In this document: in pieces, positions 1 to 7,579 of the stretch
Layout: every line of letters begins with the position of its first letter
Numbering within the stretch: position 1 is the first letter of the stretch
Assembly: GCA_949293185.1 (NCBI GenBank)
Contig: CASFCQ010000022.1
Coordinates: 1 to 55,009, forward strand
DNA length: 55,009 nt
Reading direction: 5' to 3'
Source of the DNA: an uncultured bacterium
GTDB lineage: Bacteria > Cyanobacteriota > Vampirovibrionia > Gastranaerophilales > Gastranaerophilaceae
The notes under the pieces: generated by a model
Databases searched by the model: none
What the model was told of the DNA's origin: nothing
Seen by the model: only the letters and a program-made list of their open reading frames with translations
Made by a program: the position numbers and the translations under genes

Positions 1-99
1 GTGACACTCCAAAAATTCGTTCACGTCGCTTACCTCTCACAAAACCAGCCACCGGCTGCTTTTGTTCGGCAGAGCCTTATAACGAATTTTTCTCGGACA
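1..99 (+). repeat. Terminal copy of a palindromic interspersed repeat
   Basis: The first 99 bases are an exact reverse complement of the last 99 bases of the window (54911-55009). A third copy at 25012-25131 matches apart from one base change and a 21-bp insertion. The unit has outer inverted arms AAAAATTCGT (11-20) and ACGAATTTTT (82-91) and an inner hairpin CAGCC-acc-GGCTG (46-58). It holds no credible coding sequence; reading frames through it are translated repeat. Contig ends falling exactly in a repeat suggest an assembly break rather than biological termini. Confidence 0.9.
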
Positions 100-108
100 A
101 ACTACGTC

Positions 109-130
109 ATACTGAGCGTAAGCGAAGTAT
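109..130. repeat. Small hairpin element, copy 1
   Basis: The hairpin is ATACT-ga-GC-gtaa-GC-ga-AGTAT, followed by CTAAA. A second copy at 27104-27127 has ATTCT/AGAAT in place of ATACT/AGTAT, so both strands of the stem changed together. It lies just after the terminal repeat in the space downstream of the heptosyltransferase gene. The shared flanks GTCAT before and CTAAA after define the unit. Confidence 0.75.
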
Positions 131-170
131 CTAAAATAAATAATAATAGCGCAACCTACTATATGAAAAT

Positions 171-1154
171 TTATATCAACCTGATTACATCATCCAAATT
201 TATATCAAGACATTTTAAATCGTCGCAGGTTGTCTGTCTTTTATCCCACAGGCATGGACGGCAGTCGCAGTTATTTTTTATTGCGATAAACTTTTCATCA
301 TCGGGGATAAGTTTTTTCTCGTCCGTAGGTCCGAACAACGCCAGTGTTTTTGTTCCGACGCCGACACCTATGTGCATCGGAGCGGAATCAGAACAGATAA
401 GCACTTCTGCTCTTTTTGTAAGGCGTGCTAAGTCCATAATGTTTTTTGTTGTGCCGTAAAGGTTTTCAAAGTTCGGCGTATCGCCAATAATAGCTGCAAT
501 TTTTTCGATACATTCTTTGTCATCCGGTCCGCCGATTAGATAAACTTTTTTTCCTGTTGCAAGGATTTTTTTCACGAGTTCCGCCCAGACTTCCGGTTTC
601 CAGGTTTTAATCATGTTTTTTGATACGCTCATTTTGCTTACACCCGGATGGATTAATACAGAGTTCGGTTCTTTTTCAACTTCTCCCGCATCGATTTCAG
701 GATAAGGGGTTTTTATATCCGTAACCGGCGTCACAAGCTCATGGTACATTTTTGAGGCGTACTGATTTTTTTTGAGTTTAACTGCTTTTGTAAGCAAAAT
801 TCTGCTGAGTGCTCCGCTTTCATAGCCGTAACGGTAGGTAATACCTGTTAAAAATAACAGTACCGGTATAAGCTGGTTTGCACCGGAAGAAAACACCATG
901 TCGAATCTGCCAAGGCGTGCTTTTATTAAGAATTTAAACAGTTCCCAATATTTGTGTTTGCCTTTCATATCCACGCATAAGACATCGTCAATCAAGTTTG
1001 ATAAATCTTTAACTGACTTGCTGCGCGGTTCAAGCGCAAGAGTGATTTTTGCCTGCGGATATTCTTTTTTAAGGCTCGATAATGCCGGTAAAAAGAGGAT
1101 TTCGTCTCCTATACCGCCGAAATTAAGCGCTAAAATTTTTTGGGGCTGTTTCAT
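171..1154 (-). CDS. Glycosyltransferase family 9 (ADP-heptose:LPS heptosyltransferase type)
   Basis: Glycosyltransferase of 327 residues, expected to move a heptose from ADP-heptose onto the lipopolysaccharide inner core at the cytoplasmic face of the membrane. The N-terminus (LNFGGIGDEILFLPAL) is the GT9 acceptor-domain loop. The C-terminal half has the nucleotide-sugar motif CSDSAPMHIGVGVGTKTLALFGPTD. Length fits the family. It has no signal peptide or membrane span. A Cys-rich stretch near the C-terminus (CDCRPC) is common in these enzymes. It follows the 115-aa gene by 9 nt, so they are probably co-transcribed. The rfaE1/rfaE2 genes at 41-43 kb would supply the donor sugar. Exact acceptor cannot be told from sequence. 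Confidence 0.85.
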   Translation of the reverse strand: MKQPQKILALNFGGIGDEILFLPALSSLKKEYPQAKITLALEPRSKSVKDLSNLIDDVLCVDMKGKHKYWELFKFLIKARLGRFDMVFSSGANQLIPVLLFLTGITYRYGYESGALSRILLTKAVKLKKNQYASKMYHELVTPVTDIKTPYPEIDAGEVEKEPNSVLIHPGVSKMSVSKNMIKTWKPEVWAELVKKILATGKKVYLIGGPDDKECIEKIAAIIGDTPNFENLYGTTKNIMDLARLTKRAEVLICSDSAPMHIGVGVGTKTLALFGPTDEKKLIPDDEKFIAIKNNCDCRPCLWDKRQTTCDDLKCLDINLDDVIRLI

Positions 1155-1163
1155 ATAATTACC

Positions 1164-1511
1164 CTAGAAAGGTTTTGTCTGGCTCAATTTGTTTCTTAAT
1201 TCTCTGAATCTTGCTATGTCTTCCTGAGCTTTTGATGATTCTTTAAACACCACTTGCGAAGACGGATGAACCATCAAAACATAATCCATGTGGATTTCGA
1301 GGAAGTTGTATCGTCTTGGCGGCTGGTTAGAGTTGCGGGGATATATCTCAACGTTAGTAACCGCAAGGAATCTTCTTTCTTTATCATTCAAAAGGTCTGT
1401 TAATTCACGGTTTGTGTTTGTATACTTTGAAACGTGTACAGTGCCTTTGATGTCGTGGTCAACTGTTAAAATACATACTTCTATTGGAATTGTATCGTTA
1501 TGTTTTGCCAT
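1164..1511 (-). CDS. Conserved small protein, function unknown
   Basis: A soluble 115-residue protein. The first two thirds look like a small beta-rich domain with the stretch RELTDLLNDKERRFLAVTNV, a pattern I associate with a conserved uncharacterised family in which a basic residue, (S/T)D.LN and FLAVT recur. The tail is charged and probably helical (SSKAQEDIARFRELRNKL). No signal peptide, membrane span or catalytic motif is visible. The ATG is preceded by AGGTG at suitable spacing. A strong promoter sits just upstream (1541-1569), and the heptosyltransferase gene follows by 9 nt, so this gene may lead a two-gene unit. I do not assign a function. Confidence 0.75.
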   Translation of the reverse strand: MAKHNDTIPIEVCILTVDHDIKGTVHVSKYTNTNRELTDLLNDKERRFLAVTNVEIYPRNSNQPPRRYNFLEIHMDYVLMVHPSSQVVFKESSKAQEDIARFRELRNKLSQTKPF

Positions 1512-1540
1512 TTGTTCACCTAAAATTCTGATATACCTGA

Positions 1541-1569
1541 ATTATATTATAATTTTTGTCACTTAGCAA
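1541..1569 (-). promoter_or_regulatory. Sigma-70-type promoter for the 115-aa gene
   Basis: On the minus strand TTGCTA (1564-1569) is followed after 17 nt by TATAAT (1541-1546), some 30 nt before the ATG at 1511. It starts a transcript for the 115-aa gene and the heptosyltransferase. Confidence 0.65.
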
Positions 1570-1572
1570 TGT

Positions 1573-2541
1573 TTAATTATATGCCTGTTTGTTGCCTTGG
1601 ATTATTGTATCAAGTAAAGAGATTAAATTGTTGATATCATTAACAGGTTGATAGTACACTTCTGCATTGCTTGCAGATTTAAAAAACGGAATCTCAAACC
1701 AGTTTTTGGCAGAAGATATTACAATATAAAGCTTTTGGTTATAAAATTCTCCGTTGATTTTGTAATCCGGATTATTTTTTGCAATTGATTTTAATTTTTC
1801 CATAAAAACAGGGTTAAAAATGTATCTTGCATCTATTTGGTCAGTTGAATAAACATTAAAAATTTTATTAAACTCAACATCTTCGCTATAAATGCGTTCT
1901 AATCCTGAATTGGCACTACGGACACACATCTCATTATCTGAATAAAAAACAATCTTGGAGCAGAAGTCTTTTTTAAAATCTACAGACATAACCAAACCAT
2001 GCCAGAAGGGCAAACTGTTTTTTATCATTAATTTTTTGCAGGATAATTCCTGAATTTCTACATCCAATCCGTTATATTTCCCTTTTATAAAATCATCAAA
2101 GCTAAAAGAACATCCCGAAGCTACAGATAAATTTTGAAGCTCTTCACAGTCCATATGATTTGTTACTAAAAAGTCATTCATTCCAAAAGAAGCCAGTATA
2201 TTAGTCCATATTGTAGGGTTGGCGTTGTAATACGCCAGTCCGTATAATTTTGTCAGCATGTTATTTAAAAATTTTTCTTTTATAACAGACCTGTATCTTG
2301 TTATTACCATACAGGCTGCAGGATGCAGAAACATAATAACCAGAGAACACAAAAAGATTTGTGCAAATAACAGTTCAAAATTTTTGGATTGCAGTCTGAA
2401 AATCAAAAACAAGCATGCAATAATCATTAATACATAAATAAAAAACCATAAAACGAGATACTCCCGTCTTATGGTTTCAAAATCTTTTATACAAGCTCTG
2501 ATGTTTTTGTTAAAAAAATCATTGTACTCTTTATTATCCAT
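1573..2541 (-). CDS. DUF3137-type membrane protein, paralogue A
   Basis: A 322-residue protein with two adjacent hydrophobic helices near the N-terminus (about residues 29-49 and 55-80) and a soluble C-terminal domain. The domain carries hallmarks seen in the neighbouring paralogue: KYNGLDVEIQELS, VYSTDQIDARYIFNPVFMEKL and a late NWFEIPFFKSA motif. These match the DUF3137 family, whose function is unknown; members are membrane-anchored by paired helices. It is 12 nt downstream of paralogue B and shares its whole layout, so the two probably arose by tandem duplication. Start chosen at ATG after AAAGGTA. This copy lacks the long middle insertion (Gln/Lys-rich) found in B. Confidence 0.75.
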   Translation of the reverse strand: MDNKEYNDFFNKNIRACIKDFETIRREYLVLWFFIYVLMIIACLFLIFRLQSKNFELLFAQIFLCSLVIMFLHPAACMVITRYRSVIKEKFLNNMLTKLYGLAYYNANPTIWTNILASFGMNDFLVTNHMDCEELQNLSVASGCSFSFDDFIKGKYNGLDVEIQELSCKKLMIKNSLPFWHGLVMSVDFKKDFCSKIVFYSDNEMCVRSANSGLERIYSEDVEFNKIFNVYSTDQIDARYIFNPVFMEKLKSIAKNNPDYKINGEFYNQKLYIVISSAKNWFEIPFFKSASNAEVYYQPVNDINNLISLLDTIIQGNKQAYN

Positions 2542-2553
2542 ATAATACCTTTT

Positions 2554-3843
2554 TTACATACCAATATTCTGATTGAGTTTTAAAGTATCGGAAATTGCAA
2601 GCAGTCTTGTGAAGTCATTCAAAAAGTCCTGATAGTTTTTTGAATCCTGACAGGATTTGAAAAACGGAATTTCAAACCAGTTTTTGTTTTTAAATACGCC
2701 GCGAGAATCTATGAGTATATAGACATTTTCTGCAATAAATACAGCTTTAAGCCTGTAATTATAACTTTCCGCTATTTTCATAAATCTGCTTAAAAAGGCT
2801 GTTGTAAAAATGTATCTTGCCTCTATCTGGTCAGTGGAGCACATTTTGAACTTTCTGTTAAACAGAGGGTCTTCAAGATGCACGTCATCAAGTTTCAACG
2901 GCAGCTGATTTTCCTCTTCAGGGGTATTTTTATTTTTGCCGTATTTTTGAGCCATTGCCTCTTGAATTTCTTCGGGAGATTTGCCCTGTTTTTGCATTTC
3001 TTGCGCTGTATTCACCATATTTTTAACAGCACCGGCGGCATCAGCCAGCTGTGAGCCAAAAGAGAGCACATCCGTAAGGCTCATGGAGCTTATCTCCTGC
3101 GCGCCTATTGTCGGGTGGAGAGCTCTTTTTTTATCTATGTTGTCATAGGAGATAAGGGTTATTCCTTTAAATGTTTTGTTTAATTTTGCACTGAACACAA
3201 CACCGTTAAATGTGGTATGTTTGGTTGAAGTGTTTTTACCTTCTCTGTTGCGGCTTGATGTTGTATAAGAAGTCTGCAGTTCTGCAAGTTCAATTTCCAC
3301 ATCATTGTGTCTGCCCACAATTTTGTCGTCGTATTCAATAGATGCAAATTTCAATAAACGTGCAAGGATAGTCGGGTTGACAGAGATATTGGTTTTTTTG
3401 TCTTTTCTTAATTCTTTCCAAAATCCGCCAAAACCGGTTTTGTTTTTAATTGCTTTATAAATTGCGGAAACAGGATTCATCGGCGGAACATAAGTATATG
3501 AGCCCCAAAATCCGAGCAGTACAGGAATGATTTTTTCTTTGGCAAACATTCCGTATATTTTTTTTACAAAAAATACTGGAGCAAAAACAGCCGCTGCAGC
3601 AGGCAATAAGAAAACGGCTAATGATGTAATTTTGTCAGTAAATGCCATTTTGGAAGCAAGTATAATAAATGTCAAAAGCAAAGGGATTGCCGCAACAATC
3701 ACCGCCCATATTATGACTCCTATAAAAATCTTGGAGCGGTATTTTTCGATATTAGCCGTTACCGGCAGAACTTTAGAATTAAAATAATTCATAAAGTTGT
3801 TTGCATTATTATTGGTTTTTTGCTGATTCTGGGGCTGTGTCAT
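2554..3843 (-). CDS. DUF3137-type membrane protein, paralogue B
   Basis: A 429-residue member of the DUF3137 family. After an Asn/Gln-rich head come two membrane segments (about residues 40-62 and 72-95), then the soluble domain: VGRHNDVEIELAELQTSYTT with KHTTFNGVVFSAKLNKTFKG, typical of the family, and later CSTDQIEARYIFTTAFLSRF and NWFEIPFF. Between them lies a flexible stretch of about 60 residues rich in Gln, Lys and Glu (roughly 275-335), absent from paralogue A. ATG follows GGAG at 8 nt. It stands in the middle of three related genes. The family has no established biochemical role, so I give none. Confidence 0.8.
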   Translation of the reverse strand: MTQPQNQQKTNNNANNFMNYFNSKVLPVTANIEKYRSKIFIGVIIWAVIVAAIPLLLTFIILASKMAFTDKITSLAVFLLPAAAAVFAPVFFVKKIYGMFAKEKIIPVLLGFWGSYTYVPPMNPVSAIYKAIKNKTGFGGFWKELRKDKKTNISVNPTILARLLKFASIEYDDKIVGRHNDVEIELAELQTSYTTSSRNREGKNTSTKHTTFNGVVFSAKLNKTFKGITLISYDNIDKKRALHPTIGAQEISSMSLTDVLSFGSQLADAAGAVKNMVNTAQEMQKQGKSPEEIQEAMAQKYGKNKNTPEEENQLPLKLDDVHLEDPLFNRKFKMCSTDQIEARYIFTTAFLSRFMKIAESYNYRLKAVFIAENVYILIDSRGVFKNKNWFEIPFFKSCQDSKNYQDFLNDFTRLLAISDTLKLNQNIGM

Positions 3844-3976
3844 ATAAAAATCTCCAAATTATAACATTATTAGTTAATTATAACTTTGGACAGCGAAAAC
3901 AGTATCAACTATAAAATGTAGATTTTAAATAAGATATGCCTGAGAGATATATCGGGGGCGGTCGAGCATATAAATT

Positions 3977-4798
3977 TTAAGAGTTCAAAAATTTTAAAGC
4001 CATAACAACCGTTTCAAACTGCTGAAAAATATCTTTTATAAAATCTTCGTCCGTAAAATCATTTTTAAAATCAAACCAGCCGTGTTGCGTATATGAAGAT
4101 TCCGTATCAGCAGCGCTTATTGCCATAAAAAGATTGTTGTTGATAACTGTAAATGAAATATTGCAGTTATACTTTTTAATAATAGTGCAGATTTTTTTGC
4201 ACAGTTTTTCATCGGAAAAATTGCACTGGTCCTGCGGATTTGTAAAAGTAATGTGGTAGTTTGCGTTTATTACATCACAATATGTTTCGCCATGGCGCAA
4301 GACTGATTTTTCTAAAATATCTTCATAATTTTTTTTGTTAAAAATAAATTTTATTGCATCGGGGTTATTGATATTCAAGCCTCTTTTTTTGAATAATACT
4401 CTTCCTGAAGTTTTGTTGTAATACGGGGTTGAAACCAGTACTCCGCTCCATACCGGAACATCTTTGCGTCCGTTATTTTTGTAAAGTACCATAGATTTTG
4501 CATCAAATGCTCTGCCTGCGGCATTACCGGAAAAGCAGCCGTTATATTTTACATATAAAAAATCGGGGAATAATCTTAAACTTTTTAAAAAATCGTTTGT
4601 ATTTTCATTTGATTTGCCTTCATACGGCGCAAAGCGCCCCAGAGTGTTACACGTTGTATTAAATGCTTCTTGTGCAGCGGATTTTTTATTCCATGGCAGA
4701 ATTTTTTTCTTTGCCAAAGTCTGCAGCAGCGGGGCAAGGCGTAAGTTATAAAACTTATCAAATTCTTCTATATTATAAGTATATTTAAAATTACCCAT
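3977..4798 (-). CDS. Diverged DUF3137-like protein without membrane segments, paralogue C
   Basis: A 273-residue protein resembling the soluble part of paralogues A and B: an N-terminal helical stretch that resembles the start of the others (EEFDKFYNLRLAPLLQ), a middle block with VWSGVLVSTPYYNKTSGRVLF in the place of their GVVFSAKLNKTF block, and a late HGWFDFKNDF in the place of their NWFEIPFF. No hydrophobic helices are visible, so unlike its neighbours it should be cytosolic. It lies 15 nt downstream of folD in the same direction and 133 nt before paralogue B. Similarity is by layout rather than strong identity; a family search is needed to confirm. Confidence 0.6.
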   Translation of the reverse strand: MGNFKYTYNIEEFDKFYNLRLAPLLQTLAKKKILPWNKKSAAQEAFNTTCNTLGRFAPYEGKSNENTNDFLKSLRLFPDFLYVKYNGCFSGNAAGRAFDAKSMVLYKNNGRKDVPVWSGVLVSTPYYNKTSGRVLFKKRGLNINNPDAIKFIFNKKNYEDILEKSVLRHGETYCDVINANYHITFTNPQDQCNFSDEKLCKKICTIIKKYNCNISFTVINNNLFMAISAADTESSYTQHGWFDFKNDFTDEDFIKDIFQQFETVVMALKFLNS

Positions 4799-4813
4799 TA
4801 ATTTTCCTTAACT

Positions 4814-5653
4814 TTATAATTGTATATTATACAAATCAAAAGTATTTTGCATCAAAGAGCAGATTGTCATCGGTCCTACACCGCCGGGTACGGGTGTAAT
4901 AAAAGAAACTTTAGGTTCTACATTATAAAAATCAACATCGCCGCATAATTTGCCTTCATCGGTTCTGTTCATTCCGACGTCAATAACCGCAGCACCCTCT
5001 TTAACCATGTCCTGCGTGATTAAGTTTTTTTGACCGACTGCTGATATTAAAATATCAGCTGTTTTTGTGATTTCTTTAAGATTTTTTGTCTTGCTGTGGC
5101 AGATTGTAACAGTGGCATTTTCATTCAAAAGCATTTGTGCCAGAGGTCTGCCCACGATATTGGAACGCCCTATTACAACGGCATTTTTGCCTTCTATCTC
5201 AATGTTGTAGTATTCCAAAAGTCTTATTATACCTTTAGGCGTGCAGGGATAAACATAGGGTTTGCAGCCTGTTGCAATATGTCCCATGTTGTATGGATGA
5301 AAACAGTCCACATCTTTTATTGGGTTAATTTTTTCTATCACAATTTTTGTATCAATGTGTTTTGGCAAAGGCAGCTGAACGAGAATGGCGTTCACCTTAG
5401 CGTCGTTATTCAGCTGTTCTATTTTGTCGAGAAGTTCCTGCTGGCTTGTCTCGGCGGGCATTTCCACAACAATGGATTCTATCCCCAGTTCGAGCGCTTT
5501 TTTCTTTTTTAAGTTGACATAAATTTTGCTTGCCGGATCATCGCCAACTATGATTACAGCGAGGCAGGGTTTTTTTGAAAGAAACAAAATCTCGTCGGAA
5601 AGATTTTCCAGTATTTTTTTTGAAACAAGTTTGCCGTCTATAATTTGTGCCAT
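4814..5653 (-). CDS. folD: Methylenetetrahydrofolate dehydrogenase / methenyltetrahydrofolate cyclohydrolase
   Basis: Bifunctional cytosolic FolD, 279 residues, the usual length. It interconverts 5,10-methylene-THF and 10-formyl-THF through methenyl-THF, using NAD(P). Visible active-site features are the Tyr-x3-Lys stretch YVNLKKKK, the VQLPLP loop with its Gln, KDVDCFH, the dinucleotide-binding VVIGRSNIVGRP and the C-terminal TPVPGGVGPMT signature. It follows the CooC-like ATPase gene by 14 nt and, with the MetE-like gene further upstream, forms a one-carbon cluster. No folate riboswitch is visible. Confidence 0.97.
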   Translation of the reverse strand: MAQIIDGKLVSKKILENLSDEILFLSKKPCLAVIIVGDDPASKIYVNLKKKKALELGIESIVVEMPAETSQQELLDKIEQLNNDAKVNAILVQLPLPKHIDTKIVIEKINPIKDVDCFHPYNMGHIATGCKPYVYPCTPKGIIRLLEYYNIEIEGKNAVVIGRSNIVGRPLAQMLLNENATVTICHSKTKNLKEITKTADILISAVGQKNLITQDMVKEGAAVIDVGMNRTDEGKLCGDVDFYNVEPKVSFITPVPGGVGPMTICSLMQNTFDLYNIQL

Positions 5654-5667
5654 AGTTATTATCCGTT

Positions 5668-6417
5668 TTATCTCATCTGAGGGAGATTCAGTCTGAAAAA
5701 GAATCCCCTGATAGCATCTTCCACTATTTGCGAATTTTTATCAATAGAATGTTGAATTAAATCTTTATCTTCAGGTATTATACCAAGAACCTCAAGGCTG
5801 TATTTATCCAGATAATCGTGGACTTTTGCGTTTTGTTCATTATTTACATTGTTTAATACAAGCGCCATTTGCCCGCCCGCCGCATATTTTGCGGAGAATT
5901 CTTCGATTCTCTGTGCAAGAAAAATGGATTCTTCCGTTGGTCGTGCAATAATCAAAGTGACATCCATAGGTATATCAACAAGCTGGTGCAGATATTTTAA
6001 ATCAAATTCACAGTCAAAAATAACTATATCATATCTGTCGATAAGTTTTTTTACGGCATAAGTAATTTGTCCTGTGATAGGGCAGCGGCAGTCTTTTGAC
6101 GCAACAAGCCACGAAACAATCAGGTCTACGTTTTCTTCAACTTCAACGATAATATCTTCCAATGCCCATTCAATATATTCCTGTTTTGTCATACGGGAAG
6201 GGATACCGGTTTTGTATTCATGTTTTCCGCTTCTGATACCGTAGATAGTGTTTCTGACATCCATGCCGTAACTGTGTGCGAGTTCTGTGGAAAGGTCATT
6301 ATCAAAAAGCAGAATGGATTTGTCGGGATATGTTTCTTTTAAAACTTTTACAAAATTTTTGGTTATAGTAGTTTTTCCGCTTCCGCTTTTACCTGTGATA
6401 GCAATTGATAATGTCAT
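5668..6417 (-). CDS. CooC-type nucleotide-binding metal-maturation ATPase
   Basis: A 249-residue MinD/CooC-type P-loop ATPase. The deviant Walker A is GKSGSGKTT (residues 9-17) with the signature lysine; Walker B lies around YDIVIFDCE. It has a Cys-x-Cys pair (C110, C112), which in CooC proteins lies at the dimer interface and binds nickel. CooC relatives load metal into, or help activate, metalloenzymes such as CO dehydrogenase. No CODH/ACS gene is in the window, so the client is unknown; the adjacent MetE-like methyltransferase is the best candidate by context. The start is ATG 6417, overlapping the upstream stop as TAATG, with ACGGGG as ribosome site. A longer frame reaching 6516 is overlap with the neighbour and was rejected. 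Confidence 0.8.
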   Translation of the reverse strand: MTLSIAITGKSGSGKTTITKNFVKVLKETYPDKSILLFDNDLSTELAHSYGMDVRNTIYGIRSGKHEYKTGIPSRMTKQEYIEWALEDIIVEVEENVDLIVSWLVASKDCRCPITGQITYAVKKLIDRYDIVIFDCEFDLKYLHQLVDIPMDVTLIIARPTEESIFLAQRIEEFSAKYAAGGQMALVLNNVNNEQNAKVHDYLDKYSLEVLGIIPEDKDLIQHSIDKNSQIVEDAIRGFFFRLNLPQMR

Positions 6418-7505
6418 TAATTTACCCCGTATTTTGTCTTTAAACTGTCTGACAGGTCGTTTACCAGTTTCATTGCCTTTTTGGCAAGATTCATCGGCAA
6501 AGAGCCTGCGCCGCATGAAGGTGTGAAAAAGCTCTGTTTAACAACAAGCGCCCTGTCAATTTTTCCCTTTGACCTTTTCACAAGGTCATCAACGGCGTCT
6601 TCGTATTTTTTTTGTAATTCTTCAAGATTAGTTTGTTCAAGCGCCTCTTTATCGAGGGTAGGCACAATACCCCAGGCGATATATCCGCCTTTTTTAAGAA
6701 AATTCGATATGTCGCTTGCGTAAGCTCCGAGGCTCTTTGAATATGCAAATGCATCAAAATTTATAATATTAACGCCTGCATCCACTAAAACAGACCAGTC
6801 GGACTTTCCGCAGCAATGAACGGCACAAAGAGCGCCAAAATCTTTTATTATATTAGCGATTTCCCCCAGCGCTTCCACAACCTCTTCTTTTTTTACCGTA
6901 ATAAACGCAGATGTGCCGAACTGTGACATTACAGGCTCGTCCATAAACATTATAGTAAGCGCATCGGGATTAGCCTTTTTAATTTGCTCAATCTGCCATA
7001 TTGCTTTTAGTGTCAGACCTTTTATGAGAACTTCTCTGTATGTTTCATCATAAAAAGCACAAAGATTGTTTTCGTCGCAAAGGCTCGTGCCCCAGGTAAA
7101 AGGTCCTATTATATGACATTTTGCAAAATCATATTTTCCCTGTTTAAATCTTTCAAGATACAGAGGGATTGCAGAGGTAAACGGGCTTGTTATAGCGTAT
7201 TTATCAAGGTTTGTAAAATCCTTTTCGTTGACTATTGCCTCATAGTCCATAAAAAATTCTTCCAGAGCTTCAAAAAATTCATCCGACTGGGAATCATAAT
7301 AGTACTTGCAATTCTCTTCATCATAAACAATCCCGGGAATGCCCTGAATGTATTGAACTGTCATTTCCTCGTGTTTGTCCACGCCTGACAATTGAGGCCA
7401 GAAAGGAATTTCGCTAAATTCGTTAAAAATTAAATCTATTGCATCTTTGGGATTTTTATGAGGGAGGCTGCCTACGGCAGTGGCTTTTAGTGTTAATTCT
7501 TTCAA
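6417..7505 (-). CDS. MetE/UroD-superfamily zinc methyltransferase (core methionine synthase-like)
   Basis: A 362-residue TIM-barrel protein of the UroD/MetE superfamily. It opens with ATAVGSLPHKNPKDAI, typical of short MetE-like proteins. It has MDEP (188-191), H230-C231-C232-G and C331 in TPSCGAGSL, matching the His-x-Cys and late Cys that hold zinc in MetE. It lacks the N-terminal half of full MetE, so it resembles the folate-independent core methionine synthases that take methyl from a corrinoid protein; that role is inference. Start is TTG at 7505 with GGGG 7 nt upstream inside the repeated leader at 7512-7579. It overlaps the CooC-like gene by one base, so the two are translationally coupled. 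Confidence 0.8.
   Translation of the reverse strand: MKELTLKATAVGSLPHKNPKDAIDLIFNEFSEIPFWPQLSGVDKHEEMTVQYIQGIPGIVYDEENCKYYYDSQSDEFFEALEEFFMDYEAIVNEKDFTNLDKYAITSPFTSAIPLYLERFKQGKYDFAKCHIIGPFTWGTSLCDENNLCAFYDETYREVLIKGLTLKAIWQIEQIKKANPDALTIMFMDEPVMSQFGTSAFITVKKEEVVEALGEIANIIKDFGALCAVHCCGKSDWSVLVDAGVNIINFDAFAYSKSLGAYASDISNFLKKGGYIAWGIVPTLDKEALEQTNLEELQKKYEDAVDDLVKRSKGKIDRALVVKQSFFTPSCGAGSLPMNLAKKAMKLVNDLSDSLKTKYGVN
6423..6434 (-). promoter_or_regulatory. Shared ACGGGGTAA ribosome-binding segment
   Basis: The minus strand AATACGGGGTAA lies just before the CooC-like ATG and inside the last codons of the MetE-like gene. The same segment forms the right arm of the leader repeats at 7512-7579 and 9744-9807, so three consecutive genes have the same ribosome-site context. 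Here no left arm or promoter is seen. Confidence 0.5.
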
Positions 7506-7511
7506 GAAGTT

Positions 7512-7579
7512 ACCCCGTATTATGTTTTTTTAGTCGTAAACAATTCTACTAAAAATATTAATACGGGGCAATTTGTTAA
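7512..7579 (-). repeat. Promoter/leader repeat, copy A (before the MetE-like gene)
   Basis: Bases 7529-7579 are identical to 9757-9807 (51 bp), and the flanking arm is shared too. The 10-bp inverted arms are CCCCGTATTA (7513-7522) and TAATACGGGG (7559-7568). On the minus strand the copy carries TTGCCC (7566-7571), 17 nt, TAGAAT (7543-7548), a plausible promoter. The GGGG of the proximal arm serves as ribosome binding site for the TTG start at 7505. Read-through RNA could pair the arms and hide that site. Confidence 0.8.

Noticed and set aside
1-459. Open frame of 152 codons at the left edge on the plus strand
   Set aside because: It runs through the palindromic repeat, then antisense to the heptosyltransferase, and has no ribosome site or recognisable protein.
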